A stretch of 64,000 nt of DNA, from assembly GCF_037976325.1 (NCBI RefSeq), contig NZ_CP150265.1:2723501-2787500 (forward strand), written 5' to 3'. The notes beneath the pieces are model-generated. The model worked only from the letters and a program-made list of their open reading frames with translations, did no database searches and had not been told where the DNA came from. The DNA comes from Paenibacillus sp. FSL K6-3182 (GTDB lineage Bacteria; Bacillota; Bacilli; Paenibacillales; Paenibacillaceae). The translations under genes and the position numbers were made by a program. The number at the start of each line of letters is the position of its first letter. The stretch's first letter is position 1. Shown here piece by piece: positions 26,645-35,630 of the stretch.

Positions 26645-27283
26645 TTGATTGGTCCAGATATAAAAAGTGTTTTCCCAATGAAGGATATCAGAAGCTTATG
26701 TTTTCTTAAAAATATAGTGGTTAATCCAAATATTGAAGTTGGAGATTACACCTATTATGACGATAATAATGATCCGTTAGGCTTTGAGAAAAACGTTCTT
26801 TATCATTTTGATTTTATCGGTGATAAGCTGAAAATCGGAAAATTTTGCGCTATAGCATCAAGCGTCAAATTTATTATGAATGGTGGGAATCATAATACAA
26901 ACTCGTTTACAACCTTTCCTTTTGGGGCATTTGGAGGAGAGTGGGAAGCCGGCCTAAAGAATCTAAGTGGTGGTTTCAAAGGGGATACAGTTATAGGGAA
27001 CGATGTTTGGATAGGCTATAATGCTACAATTATGCCGGGGATTCATATTGGTGATGGTGCGATAATCGCAACAAACGCAGTTGTAACTAAAGATGTTCCG
27101 TCTTATTCCATTGTTGGAGGTAACCCAGCAAAATTAATCCGTAATAGATTTGACCAGGAGACTATTGATATTCTCAATACTTTGAAGTGGTGGAACTGGG
27201 ATGTTGAAAAAATAACTAAATATATTCCAATTTTGACAAGCAATAATACGGATGATTTAAAAGAACTACTGAAGTCATTATAA
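26645..27283 (+). CDS. Vat/CatB-type xenobiotic O-acetyltransferase
   Basis: 212 residues of left-handed beta-helix type. It matches the streptogramin A acetyltransferase (Vat) layout closely from memory: [33 protein letters not shown], then [17 protein letters not shown] with the catalytic His near residue 83. The hexapeptide strand follows ([34 protein letters not shown]) and then [13 protein letters not shown]. Start TTG 26645 has AGGAG nine bases before. It may acetylate streptogramin A or a related hydroxyl antibiotic; drug range is inference. Single gene between arm repeats. Confidence 0.85.
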   Translation: MIGPDIKSVFPMKDIRSLCFLKNIVVNPNIEVGDYTYYDDNNDPLGFEKNVLYHFDFIGDKLKIGKFCAIASSVKFIMNGGNHNTNSFTTFPFGAFGGEWEAGLKNLSGGFKGDTVIGNDVWIGYNATIMPGIHIGDGAIIATNAVVTKDVPSYSIVGGNPAKLIRNRFDQETIDILNTLKWWNWDVEKITKYIPILTSNNTDDLKELLKSL

Positions 27284-27289
27284 TAACGG

Positions 27290-27370
27290 TATTACGCTAA
27301 CAAGGTAAGATAGTTTAACAAATAAGGAGCAGTTCATATGGCGACTGCTTCCTTTTTCATTAAGTAAGCT
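27290..27370 (+). repeat. Arm repeat, copy 20
   Basis: ACGCTAACAAGGTAAGATAG, then TTTAACAAATA. The stem is AAGGAGCAGT with ACTGCTTCCTT (one bulge), followed by TTTTTCATTAAGTAAGC. Confidence 0.75.
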
Positions 27371-27459
27371 GGAAGTTAACGCAATTGTCAGGATGGAATC
27401 GTGGACCGTTTCACGTATTTTAAATGTATATATTTTGAAGAAACAGAGGTCTGTTCATA

Positions 27460-28590
27460 ATGATAACCGCAAAAACGGAAAAAGATATTAAAATTGACCC
27501 TGATTACTTACAGTCACTATTACGGCGAGTTGTAGCTTCTCAAAATTTACAGTTATTATCGTGGAATTTCAGCCCTCTTGGAAAAAACAAGGAAGAAAGT
27601 TCGGTTTATAGGGTATCTTGTATAGCTCTGGACAACGATAGAAAGCAAAATTATACAATGATACTCAAGATATTAAAACCTGATCCTATGCGTAATCAAG
27701 TCAATCACTACTACTACTGGAAACGTGAAGCTCTGGTTTATAATTCAGGGATTCTGAATCAATTGCCACTTGGTATAAGGGCTCCCTTATGCTATACAGT
27801 AGAAGAGCATCCGGATGAAAATGTCTCGATCTGGCTCGAGGATATAGCTATTGAAAATGTCCAAAGTGAATGGTCATTCAAGCACATGTGTAAAATATCC
27901 TATTTACTTGGCAAATACAATGGCGCATACATAACAGGGACACCTCTCCCAACTGAATCTTTTTTATGCCACAATTGGATGCGTTCTTGGGTTGAGGTGT
28001 GTACTGCTTATGCTAAACCCATTGAGGAGCAAAAAGTTATTTGGGATTCTTGCTTGATTGATTTTAATGGTAAGAGCACTATGTGGGAGCTTTATCGTAT
28101 CACTAGAGACCGAGTAAACAGCTTGCTGGAGACATTAGAATTACTGCCTCGTGTATTTGCCCATCAAGACGTACACTGGGATAACATTTTTATAGAGCAA
28201 TTGAATGGAAATGATTCATTAATAGCGATTGATTGGCAGTTTGCAAGTATTTCAGGTGTAGGGGAAGAGCTTGGTCGAATGTTTGGATATGCGTTATTAA
28301 AAAAGAAAGTTCCCGTTAACAAGGTAGCAGAGTATAAGGAAGAATTATTTCTAAACTATATGCAAGGACTCAGGGATGAGGGATGGGACGGGGATTTCAA
28401 GCTTGCCCGTTTCGGTTTTACTGCGAGCGCATCGCTTAGGTTTATCATGGTTATTGATAAGATGCTTAGCAATTTAGAAGTAGACGATAAAATAAACCAA
28501 AAAGAAAAATCAAGTCATCCGTTGTTAGTAGCTCAGATACTGCTTGATTTGGCAGAAGAGTCTTGGAACCTAAGAAGTCAAATGCTATAG
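27460..28590 (+). CDS. APH-fold phosphotransferase
   Basis: 376 residues, longer than the kinase at 22194 and only distantly similar. The catalytic loop FAHQDVHWDNIFIE lies near residue 234 and the metal site LIAIDWQFASISGVGEELGRMFG follows. The N-lobe has YTMILKILKPDP and a lysine for ATP. HQDVHWDN with Trp is the variant common in choline-kinase-like and uncharacterised Bacillota members, so the substrate may be a small alcohol rather than a drug. Downstream DUF3885 gene lies 28 bases away and is probably cotranscribed. Confidence 0.75.
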   Translation: MITAKTEKDIKIDPDYLQSLLRRVVASQNLQLLSWNFSPLGKNKEESSVYRVSCIALDNDRKQNYTMILKILKPDPMRNQVNHYYYWKREALVYNSGILNQLPLGIRAPLCYTVEEHPDENVSIWLEDIAIENVQSEWSFKHMCKISYLLGKYNGAYITGTPLPTESFLCHNWMRSWVEVCTAYAKPIEEQKVIWDSCLIDFNGKSTMWELYRITRDRVNSLLETLELLPRVFAHQDVHWDNIFIEQLNGNDSLIAIDWQFASISGVGEELGRMFGYALLKKKVPVNKVAEYKEELFLNYMQGLRDEGWDGDFKLARFGFTASASLRFIMVIDKMLSNLEVDDKINQKEKSSHPLLVAQILLDLAEESWNLRSQML

Positions 28591-28618
28591 TGCTTTTCGG
28601 GGAAAGGATGGGAAATGA

Positions 28619-29209
28619 GTGACAGCATCACTTGATCGTTATCTCAATGACAAGTTTCTAGGACTAAAATTGGAATCCCCTCTATTTTATAACGCGGATG
28701 TAGGCATTCGATTTGAAATCGGTGACCCGGATCCTTTGGTTTCTGATGAAAAATACAGAGAACAAGTTCTCTATCGTACTAATCAACTATTTAAAGAAAC
28801 GCACAGTGAAAGTGATGAAATATTTATTGTTTTATTTCTTAGTTTTAGAAGGAAGAGTAAGCCTTACAAGATAAAATTTTTTAAAAAAGGCGTTAAAAGC
28901 AAGGGAACTTTAAAAAAACTTAATTGTAACAGCATTACGGGATCTGATGAAGAGGAAGATGGATGGGTAAGGTTCCGTTATGTACTGAGTTGCAAAACAT
29001 CAGATATTAAGCCTGCAATGTTTCTCTTCGCCTATCATAGAATATTTTTCGTGAATACAACTCGTAATACGATTTTTTATTTATATGACAGCAGAGGTTT
29101 AGATATTGTTTCTAACACAACGGCACCTCTCCAGGAACTTTACATAAATTATAATCACTGGATATTAGATTACGATAGAGAGAGTATCGACTCCATCTTC
29201 AAATCGTAA
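28619..29209 (+). CDS. DUF3885 family protein
   Basis: 196 residues. The C-terminal segment FYLYDSRGLDIVSNTTAPLQELYINYNHWILDYDRESID is the conserved block of DUF3885, a soluble family of unknown function often found in variable clusters of Bacillota. The N-terminus FYNADVGIRFEIG also fits. Start GTG 28619 overlaps a better-looking ATG in another frame that closes within seven codons. Probably translated with the upstream kinase gene. Confidence 0.75.
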   Translation: MTASLDRYLNDKFLGLKLESPLFYNADVGIRFEIGDPDPLVSDEKYREQVLYRTNQLFKETHSESDEIFIVLFLSFRRKSKPYKIKFFKKGVKSKGTLKKLNCNSITGSDEEEDGWVRFRYVLSCKTSDIKPAMFLFAYHRIFFVNTTRNTIFYLYDSRGLDIVSNTTAPLQELYINYNHWILDYDRESIDSIFKS

Positions 29210-29228
29210 GTCAACTTCATTTCTGTTC

Positions 29229-29262
29229 TTTTAAGCCAATCGGCAGGATAGTTCAATAAGAT
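29229..29262 (+). repeat. Arm repeat, copy 21 (arm only)
   Basis: TTTTAAGCCAATCGGCAGGA, then TAGTTCAATAAG. It lies 20 bases after the DUF3885 stop codon and lacks a GC-rich stem. Confidence 0.65.
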
Positions 29263-29452
29263 TAGGGAAATATGATTTTTCATATTGGTTGGATATAAAC
29301 AAGTTCAGACCTAACTTTGTTCTATTCAATGAAGCCCCAAAATATTTGCCACATAGAACCATAGCGAAATAATCGTAAGTTCTGCAATAATATACTATAG
29401 GAATTTCAATTTAAGATGTAGGCTATGAGAAGAGCTTGAAAGGAGTATTCTC

Positions 29453-30028
29453 ATGGATTTTACATCTTTTTTGATTTACTGTACGATTGCTACGTTTACA
29501 CCTGGACCTACCAATATCGTCATATTATCCACTGTGCATAATTTCGGTGTAAAAAAGGCAATGAAGTATTCATTTGGAGCAACAATTGGTTTTGCCTCAT
29601 TACTTGTTACTTCTGCTTTGCTGAACACGATTCTCATAACGATTATACCGAAAATAATCATTGTGATGCAGATCATTGGAAGTGGTTATATGTTTTATCT
29701 TGTTTATCAAATTTACAAAATGGATGCATCAAACGGAGCATTAAACCAAACGGCTACTTTCTTGTCAGGGTTTCTTATGCAGTTTTTAAATCCAAAGGTA
29801 GTATTATTTACATTGACTGTGATTCCAACCTTCATTATGCCTAGCTATAGCACAAGTTCTGCAGTCACATTAAGTATTTTAGCTATCACGTTAATTGGTT
29901 TTTTGGCATTTATGACATGGGTTCTCTTTGGTTCGATCTTCAAAGCGTTTTTACAGAAGTATAATAAGACATTTAATGTATTGATGGCGTTATCTCTCGC
30001 TTACGCTGCAATCATGATCTGGATGTAG
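29453..30028 (+). CDS. LysE-family amino-acid/metabolite exporter
   Basis: 191 residues with about six membrane helices. ATFTPGPTNIVILSTVHNFGVKKAMKYSFGATIGFASL is the family signature (PGPxN near the start). QFLNPKVVLFTLTVIPTF in the middle is likewise typical. It exports amino acids or their analogues. Start ATG has AAAGGAG. The AraC gene begins 24 bases after it on the same strand, so the pair is probably an operon with its own regulator. Confidence 0.85.
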   Translation: MDFTSFLIYCTIATFTPGPTNIVILSTVHNFGVKKAMKYSFGATIGFASLLVTSALLNTILITIIPKIIIVMQIIGSGYMFYLVYQIYKMDASNGALNQTATFLSGFLMQFLNPKVVLFTLTVIPTFIMPSYSTSSAVTLSILAITLIGFLAFMTWVLFGSIFKAFLQKYNKTFNVLMALSLAYAAIMIWM

Positions 30029-30052
30029 GCAAGTGATGAAGAGGTGAATGGA

Positions 30053-30829
30053 ATGAACAAATTTATTTATCGAAAATCAGCGGGTATTACGGTGCTGTCA
30101 GCGAATATGACTGATTTTACGTATAAAAAACATGCCCACCAAGAGTATGCCATGGGTGTAACTTTACGTGGAATCCAAAAATATAATTTGGATGGCACTT
30201 TACAATTATCCCACCAGAATGGTGTTATGTTTTTTAATCCGGAACAGGCTCATGATGGAATGGCGCAGGATAAGACAGGTCTGGATTATGTTATGATCTA
30301 TATTGATCCGCAATTGTTTTTGGAGGTTATTGAGAAAAAGGATATCGTACGTTTTCCTAAACCTGTTGTGTATGATGATCGACTAAAACAAGGGATATTA
30401 AATCTTTCCTACGCAATATTGAGCGGAAAAGACGAGGCCATTTGCAGTGAATTATTCGTATCCCTCACTGATTGCCTCGTCCAAACGAAGTTTTCGACTG
30501 ACAACAAGAAGGATACCGCACTAATTCACAAGGCAAAGAATATGCTTCATGCCAATCTGGAACAGGTATTGAAACTTGATGAGATTTGTAATGAACTTCA
30601 TTTATCAAAGTTTAAGTTTATTCGCTTTTTCAAGGAGAATACTGGTATTTCACCGTATCAATACTTTCTTAACTGCAAAATCGAACTTGCTAAACAGTTG
30701 ATCGAAAAAAATAGAGATATTTACTCTGCAGTGGCTGCATGCGGTTTTGTGGATTTAACCCATTTAAATAAACATTTTAAAAGTGTATATGGCACAACTG
30801 CTTTCGAATATATGTCATATTTGAATTAG
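30053..30829 (+). CDS. AraC-family regulator of the LysE exporter
   Basis: 258 residues from ATG 30053 (AGAGGTGA upstream). An N-terminal cupin ligand domain (HAHQEYAMGVTLRGIQKYNLDGT, then MFFNPEQAHDGMAQ) is followed by two helix-turn-helices (LDEICNELHLSKFKFIRFFKENTGISPYQYFLNCKI and VAACGFVDLTHLNKHFKSVYG). AraC partners of LysE exporters are common and usually respond to the exported amino acid; here that is inference from the neighbourhood. Confidence 0.85.
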   Translation: MNKFIYRKSAGITVLSANMTDFTYKKHAHQEYAMGVTLRGIQKYNLDGTLQLSHQNGVMFFNPEQAHDGMAQDKTGLDYVMIYIDPQLFLEVIEKKDIVRFPKPVVYDDRLKQGILNLSYAILSGKDEAICSELFVSLTDCLVQTKFSTDNKKDTALIHKAKNMLHANLEQVLKLDEICNELHLSKFKFIRFFKENTGISPYQYFLNCKIELAKQLIEKNRDIYSAVAACGFVDLTHLNKHFKSVYGTTAFEYMSYLN

Positions 30830-30923
30830 AGGGGCGATAGGTGCCTATGACAGTAGGTGAGATAATCTATAACCACTGGGATTAGACCTGTTATTCTCAA
30901 TCAAATATAACTTATTAATCATT

Positions 30924-30986
30924 AAAACGAGGCTGCCGGTATAAATCGGCAGCCTCGTTGCGTTTACGAGCAGCTTAGTTGGGATG
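30924..30986 (+). repeat. Arm repeat, copy 22
   Basis: The stem AACGAGGCTGCCG (30926-30938) pairs perfectly with CGGCAGCCTCGTT (30947-30959) around the loop GTATAAAT, followed by the arm TTTACGAGCAGCTTAGTTGG. The stem is nearly identical to that of copies 4/5. Confidence 0.8.
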
Positions 30987-31106
30987 AAAATGTTTATTTT
31001 GGATGATATACCATAAATTAAAACATTTTTGGATATCTAACGTCTATACAGTTATGGTTTTCAAAATTAAAGAAAGGAGTTCTTAGAAAATTATGGAGGT
31101 GTGTAA

Positions 31107-31451
31107 TTGAAAACACTATATCTAATACTAGGTGGAATCATTAATTCATTTTTAGCGCAGATGTTTCCATACATTATAAAAATCAGTGCATCATGTATAT
31201 ATGTAATAGGTTATTTTATGGGATTTCATGACGGTTCTGATATGAGAGGTGAAGAAGATGTAATAATCGTCCTTCTTCCCATAACTCTTTTATTATTAAC
31301 TTTATTTCTAGCTATTTTAATATTTAGCAATCGAACAATTTTCAGGAAAATAAAGATAAGAAAATCACGTTTCGTTTTGTTCAGTTTTCTTTCCTTTGTG
31401 CTTTTTTTTAGTTTAAGCATGATGATTTTTGACTCTCCTAATCTTACATAA
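31107..31451 (+). CDS. Small four-helix membrane protein
   Basis: 114 residues with four hydrophobic stretches: near the N-terminus, around residues 28-42 (IYVIGYFMGF), 53-73 (IIVLLPITLLLLTLFLAILIF) and 85-105 (FVLFSFLSFVLFFSLSMMIF). No domain recognised. Start TTG 31107 has GGAGGTG upstream. Ends 40 bases before the next gene, so the two are probably cotranscribed. Confidence 0.55.
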   Translation: MKTLYLILGGIINSFLAQMFPYIIKISASCIYVIGYFMGFHDGSDMRGEEDVIIVLLPITLLLLTLFLAILIFSNRTIFRKIKIRKSRFVLFSFLSFVLFFSLSMMIFDSPNLT

Positions 31452-31491
31452 CGACTTGAGATAAAATTGATAATTATGGAGGTTTAAAAGT

Positions 31492-31893
31492 ATGGATGAA
31501 ATAGTAGGAGAATGGTCTGCAGATGCTTTATTTGATCCGGGACCTAGCGATGAGATCATTTATTTTCTAGAACACGGAGATGGGTGGATAGAATACCTAA
31601 ATTGGTCACTCTCCGCAATCGAAACATTTAGATGGTGGCGTAATGAGGAAGGGAGAATTAATATTAAGGGAGAAACCATTCATTCAAACTCTGAACCTCT
31701 GAGAAAGTCAAACAAAGTACATTCAAATTTATTAATAAGTATTCAACAAGGAATTACCACATTAGATAAACCCATAACTATCCTTACAGTAGAAAACGAT
31801 AAGCTATATGAAACAAATAAATATGGTCTAGTGAATAAAACAATAGAAAAGGATTATTTGGCTAAAAGACTGCTACTTTTAAATAAAAGATAG
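31492..31893 (+). CDS. Hypothetical protein
   Basis: 133 residues, soluble. It starts with GEWSADALFDPGPSDEIIYFLEHGDGWIEYLNWSL, a lipocalin-like beta segment with several Trp (about residues 6-40), and ends in basic helices. Not recognised with confidence. Clear ribosome site GGAGG at 31478-31482. Confidence 0.6.
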   Translation: MDEIVGEWSADALFDPGPSDEIIYFLEHGDGWIEYLNWSLSAIETFRWWRNEEGRINIKGETIHSNSEPLRKSNKVHSNLLISIQQGITTLDKPITILTVENDKLYETNKYGLVNKTIEKDYLAKRLLLLNKR

Positions 31894-32533
31894 TTTAACT
31901 GTGAACGACTGTTTGAGTTAATGGGTAAATAGTTAAAAAAACAATGAGTGGCTGGAGTGTATGCGTACGGTGGATAAGCAGATCGTGGAGCGATATACAG
32001 CTTATCTGGTGCTAATCGCAGTGTTCGCCGAAAAAATCAACTAAGATGAATATCGCCAGTATGATCAATCGATGTTAGGCATAAAAGAGGAATGAATGGA
32101 GAGGATTTCGGAATATTCCGGAGGCCTTTTATTCTGTTTGTGTAATGTGCAAAATTGTAAAAACCGACTGATTTCATAAACAATGAGTACCATAGTTCAA
32201 CAATCACAAGAATGAGGGGAACAGCAGGTAATAGTAGCCATCATGAGTGAGCCAACTGGCATGGTAATATCTTGTGAGGGTATATCTATAAATTTGGGTG
32301 TATACAATGAATTTGTTAAGATAAAAAAGTAATTTTTAATAGAGTTTTTATGCAAACTGTACAATCCATAAAAATGCAGTACAATGGAACCTATGAGAAA
32401 CTGATGAAAAAGTGATGACACGGTATTAGTCGGTGTCCATCAGCTTGGAGCGGCAAGCAATCCAGTGGATTTATTAATGATCTGCTTATTATTAAAAACA
32501 TAATAGTAATATGATGAAGTGGGGTATTCCTTG
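31894..32533. other. Gene-poor stretch of 640 bases
   Basis: It holds arm copy 23 at its start, a 27-codon frame at 31961-32044 that may be a gene remnant (higher GC than its surroundings), a perfect palindrome CGGAATATTCCG at 32109-32120, and a 74-codon minus-strand frame that looks spurious. No supported gene. Confidence 0.5.
31912..31950 (+). repeat. Arm repeat, copy 23 (degenerate arm)
   Basis: TTTGAGTTAATGGGTAAATA, then GTTAAAAAAACAATGAGTGG. The core is changed from CTAACGGGCAG to TTAATGGGTAA, but position and right flank fit. Confidence 0.45.
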
Positions 32534-33127
32534 ATGACAAATAGTGGACTGAATCTTAAGGTTGATGGATTTATAGGTAAATCTAAAAAGTGGAAAGAAG
32601 AATATAAAAAGTTGAGAAATATTGTACTTGACTGTGAGCTGACCGAAGAATATAAGTGGATGCATCCTTGTTACACGTTTCAGAATAAAAACATAGTTTT
32701 AATCCACGGATTTAAAGAATATTGCGCACTTCTGTTTCACAAAGGCGCCTTGTTAAAAGATCCCAATGGCATCCTAATCCAACAAACAGAAAATGTACAG
32801 GCGGCGCGCCAAATTCGGTTCACCAGCGTTCAAGAAATAGTTGAAATGGAAGCTATCCTGAAATCCTATATTAATGAAGCCATTGAAGTTGAAAAAGCCG
32901 GTTTGGAAGTGGTTTTCAAAAAGAATACAGAATACATAATTCCTGATGAATTTCAAAACAAATTAGATGAAATGCCTGCCTTGAAAACTGCTTTTGAAGC
33001 ATTGACGCCGGGACGGCAAAGAGCGTACATTCTTTATTTTTCTGAACCTAAACAATCCAAAACTCGCGAGTCAAGGGTTGAAAAATATAAGCAGCAAATT
33101 CTGGATGGAAAGGGTTTAAATGATTAG
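32534..33127 (+). CDS. YdeI/DUF1801-type protein
   Basis: 197 residues from ATG 32534. The first part, LRNIVLDCELTEEYKWMHPCYTFQNKNIVLIHGFKEYCALLFHKGALL, is the DUF1801 fold; the second, IPDEFQNKLDEMPALKTAFEALTPGRQRAYILYFSEPKQSKTRESRVEKY, is the YdeI/OmpD-associated C-terminal part. Bacillus YdeI belongs to this group, which some databases annotate as an iron chaperone; I give no more than that. Confidence 0.75.
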   Translation: MTNSGLNLKVDGFIGKSKKWKEEYKKLRNIVLDCELTEEYKWMHPCYTFQNKNIVLIHGFKEYCALLFHKGALLKDPNGILIQQTENVQAARQIRFTSVQEIVEMEAILKSYINEAIEVEKAGLEVVFKKNTEYIIPDEFQNKLDEMPALKTAFEALTPGRQRAYILYFSEPKQSKTRESRVEKYKQQILDGKGLND

Positions 33128-33179
33128 GATGTGTATTTGTTTTCCTGTTCGAAAGAAATAGAAGAACCCAGTCGCTAAA

Positions 33180-33245
33180 TACCATTTAGCTAATGGGACT
33201 TATAATGAAGTCTATTGGCTTTTTAAACTAAACGGTAAAAGAGTG
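33180..33245 (+). repeat. Arm repeat, copy 24 (degenerate, double arm)
   Basis: TTTAGCTAATGGGACTTATA (33185 on) and then TTTTTAAACTAAACGGTAAA (33220 on). The short spacer between the two arms can pair weakly. This is the last arm seen in the window. Confidence 0.5.
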
Positions 33246-33250
33246 GTTTT

Positions 33251-33589
33251 ATGTTCATTGTTACTGTGGAGATGACTCAGGAGCGAAAAGATCAGCTGCT
33301 TAACTGGGTTGACTCACATCAGAAGGCTACATTGGAAAATGATAAGGGAATCCTGGCAGGGCTGCAATGGATGGTTGATAAGTTGGATTTAACTGATCAT
33401 CTCTACTCAGAGATGGTTGTAACAACTCCTATTATTATTAACCAAACTATTATTGATGAATGCAAGAAGAAGTTTGAAGAAAATTGGATTCATGCGTTAT
33501 GGAATAGCGGATTTGCTTTGGCAGTTTTTGCGGTTTTGGATCTATTCAGCATTCAAATTGTGGAGTTTCCAACTGCAAAAAGAAACTAA
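33251..33589 (+). CDS. Hypothetical protein
   Basis: 112 residues, soluble, Trp-containing and acidic. Includes TLENDKGILAGLQWMVDKLDLTDHLYSEMV. No family recognised. The ribosome site is weak (GAGTGG), so the start is uncertain. It lies a few bases after the last arm repeat. Confidence 0.45.
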   Translation: MFIVTVEMTQERKDQLLNWVDSHQKATLENDKGILAGLQWMVDKLDLTDHLYSEMVVTTPIIINQTIIDECKKKFEENWIHALWNSGFALAVFAVLDLFSIQIVEFPTAKRN

Positions 33590-33693
33590 AAATGCTTGAA
33601 ATACATACGTTTTTATAATTGTATATTAAATAAAGCATTCTTATATAAAGCGTGGGCTTCGTGGTTAGAAGGAATAATATAATGGGGTGGCTA

Positions 33694-33918
33694 ATGAAAA
33701 AACAGCAATTAAGAAGAAGCTTAAATTACTCAGCACTGGGTCTTTTAGTTGCCTATTTAGCGGGAATAGTTATCGTACTCCTCATCTTTAGTATTAAGCG
33801 GTTTGATGAAGATTTTGAGTTCATATTTACCTTTAACTTTTTATTATGGGGTGGAGTTTCTTTGTTAATCTCTGTTTTCTTATTGATGGTTACTAAGTTA
33901 ATAGTAACAAGAGGTTGA
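33694..33918 (+). CDS. Small two-helix membrane protein
   Basis: 74 residues from ATG 33694 (GGGGTGG three bases before). Two hydrophobic helices (YSALGLLVAYLAGIVIVLLIF and FLLWGGVSLLISVFLLMVT) flank an acidic loop KRFDEDFEFIF. Not recognised. Confidence 0.5.
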   Translation: MKKQQLRRSLNYSALGLLVAYLAGIVIVLLIFSIKRFDEDFEFIFTFNFLLWGGVSLLISVFLLMVTKLIVTRG

Positions 33919-34092
33919 GGCTTAACAATGCAATGGCGAATTTAACGGAATCGATGAAGAACTGATTTTGCGGATAAGAACAGATACCAGCTCTGCTCCG
34001 CCAGCATGGGTATTGTATAAAATATTTGATCTTATCAGTAAGTTGGTTATAATAGGTTTATATAATTAAACGAATGAACGGAAGTGAAGTGT

Positions 34093-34431
34093 ATGAGCCA
34101 AAATACTGAACATATTGTACAGCAATTTAAAGATTCCATTCCCTTGCTGGATGTTCTTACAGATGAAAAACGTCAAGCCATAATTTTGCTGCTTGCACAG
34201 CATAAAGCTGGACTTAATGTCAATACTATAGCGGATCAAATTGACTTGTCCCGGCCTGCCGTCTCCCATCATTTGAAGGTATTAAGACAGTCTGGTTATG
34301 TTAGTTACGAGAAGAAGAGCGTAGAAAATTACTATGTCCTGACTCTCCGCAAACCATTAGAGCAACTTAAATCTTTAATTGAGGCTATAGAAGCTCAGTG
34401 TAGCGGATCTTTGCAATCTTCAATGGAATAA
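34093..34431 (+). CDS. ArsR-family winged-helix regulator
   Basis: 112 residues. The central winged helix is clear: AIILLLAQHKAGLNVNTIADQIDLSRPAVSHHLKVLRQSGYVSYEKKSVENYYVLT. No metal-binding Cys cluster (ELCVCDL-type) is present, so this is a non-metal ArsR. Start ATG 34093 (GGAAGTGA upstream). The oxidoreductase gene follows on the same strand and is its likely target. Confidence 0.85.
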   Translation: MSQNTEHIVQQFKDSIPLLDVLTDEKRQAIILLLAQHKAGLNVNTIADQIDLSRPAVSHHLKVLRQSGYVSYEKKSVENYYVLTLRKPLEQLKSLIEAIEAQCSGSLQSSME

Positions 34432-34525
34432 AATGAACGTTTGCTTCATTAGTCCATTGGAAAAATGTTTTTTTGCTCTATACGTTTATATGTTTAAACG
34501 AATGATCTTAATAGGAGTGATAATA

Positions 34526-35527
34526 ATGAAGGCTATAACAATAGAGAGATATGGAAAAAATATCCCCTTAATAATGACGGAACGACCAATGCCTACAGTG
34601 GGAGAACATGATGTGTTAGTAGAGATTTATGCGGCAAGCTTAAATCCTATCGATTTCAAAATAAAAGAAGGAAAAGTAAAATTACTGCTAACGTATGACT
34701 TTCCTTTAGTTCTCGGAAATGATTTTTCTGGAGTAGTAACCAAGGTTGGTGAACGCGTGAGCACATTTAAACCCGGTGATGAGGTTTATGGAAGACCTCG
34801 CAAAGACAGGATCGGAACGTTAGCTGAATATATTGCCATTCATGAAGATGATATTTCTCTTAAACCAGAAAATCTAAATTTTGAAGAAGCGGCGTCAATC
34901 CCACTGGTCGGACTTACGACATACCAAGCCTTTTACGATATTTTGAACCTTCAAAAAGGGCAAAAGATTTTGATTCATGCAGGATCTGGAGGGGTAGGAA
35001 CATTTGCTATCCAACTGGCCAAATTGATGGGCGCTTATGTCGCCACAACAGCAAGTGATAAAGGCTATGATTTGGTCAACTCACTGGGCGCCGATCAAAT
35101 CATTAATTATAAAACAGAGAATTTTGAAGAAATGCTTACAGGCTATGACGCGGTGTACGATACCTTAGGTGGGACAGCATTGGAAAAATCATTCCAGGTA
35201 CTGAAACCAAACGGTAAAATAGTATCCGTCTCCGGCCTGCCCAATTCCAGATTCGGCAAGGAAGCAAAATTAGGCTGGTTGAAGACGGCCGTTCTATCCA
35301 TTGTGAGTCGTAAAATTACAGCCCTAGAGAAGAAAAGCGGTACGAGATATCATTTCCTCTTTATGAAACCAAGCGGAGCGCAATTAAAGATCATTAAGAA
35401 GTTTATAGAAGAGGGTCACATTATTCCGGTTATTGATAAAGTGTTTGATTTTAAAGATACAGGACAAGCCTTTCAATACCTTGAAAGCGGTAGAGCTAAA
35501 GGGAAGGTAGTCGTTAAAATAAAGTAA
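34526..35527 (+). CDS. Zinc-independent quinone/alcohol oxidoreductase (MDR superfamily)
   Basis: 333 residues from ATG 34526 with AGGAG eight bases upstream; the earlier in-frame ATG 34433 adds a hydrophobic stretch unlikely to be translated. GroES-like N-domain (MPTVGEHDVLVEIYAASLNPIDFKIKEG, then FPLVLGNDFSGVVTKVG) and Rossmann domain (ILIHAGSGGVGTFAIQLAKLMGAYVATTAS). No zinc ligands, so it is a QOR-type NADPH enzyme acting on quinones or enones. The upstream ArsR gene ends 95 bases before this start. Confidence 0.85.
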   Translation: MKAITIERYGKNIPLIMTERPMPTVGEHDVLVEIYAASLNPIDFKIKEGKVKLLLTYDFPLVLGNDFSGVVTKVGERVSTFKPGDEVYGRPRKDRIGTLAEYIAIHEDDISLKPENLNFEEAASIPLVGLTTYQAFYDILNLQKGQKILIHAGSGGVGTFAIQLAKLMGAYVATTASDKGYDLVNSLGADQIINYKTENFEEMLTGYDAVYDTLGGTALEKSFQVLKPNGKIVSVSGLPNSRFGKEAKLGWLKTAVLSIVSRKITALEKKSGTRYHFLFMKPSGAQLKIIKKFIEEGHIIPVIDKVFDFKDTGQAFQYLESGRAKGKVVVKIK

Positions 35528-35555
35528 GTTTTACCAAGTAAAATAGTAGAATGAT

Positions 35556-35583
35556 AAAGGCGGCCGATATAGGCTGCCTTTTC
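35556..35583 (+). terminator. Intrinsic terminator after the oxidoreductase
   Basis: AAAGGCGGCC pairs with GGCTGCCTTTT (one G-T pair) around GATATA, with T-rich sequence after. No arm follows, unlike the stems before 33.3 kb. Confidence 0.75.
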
Positions 35584-35630
35584 CGCTTATATACATATTC
35601 ATAAATAGTCTGTGGGAGGCACTATAACAC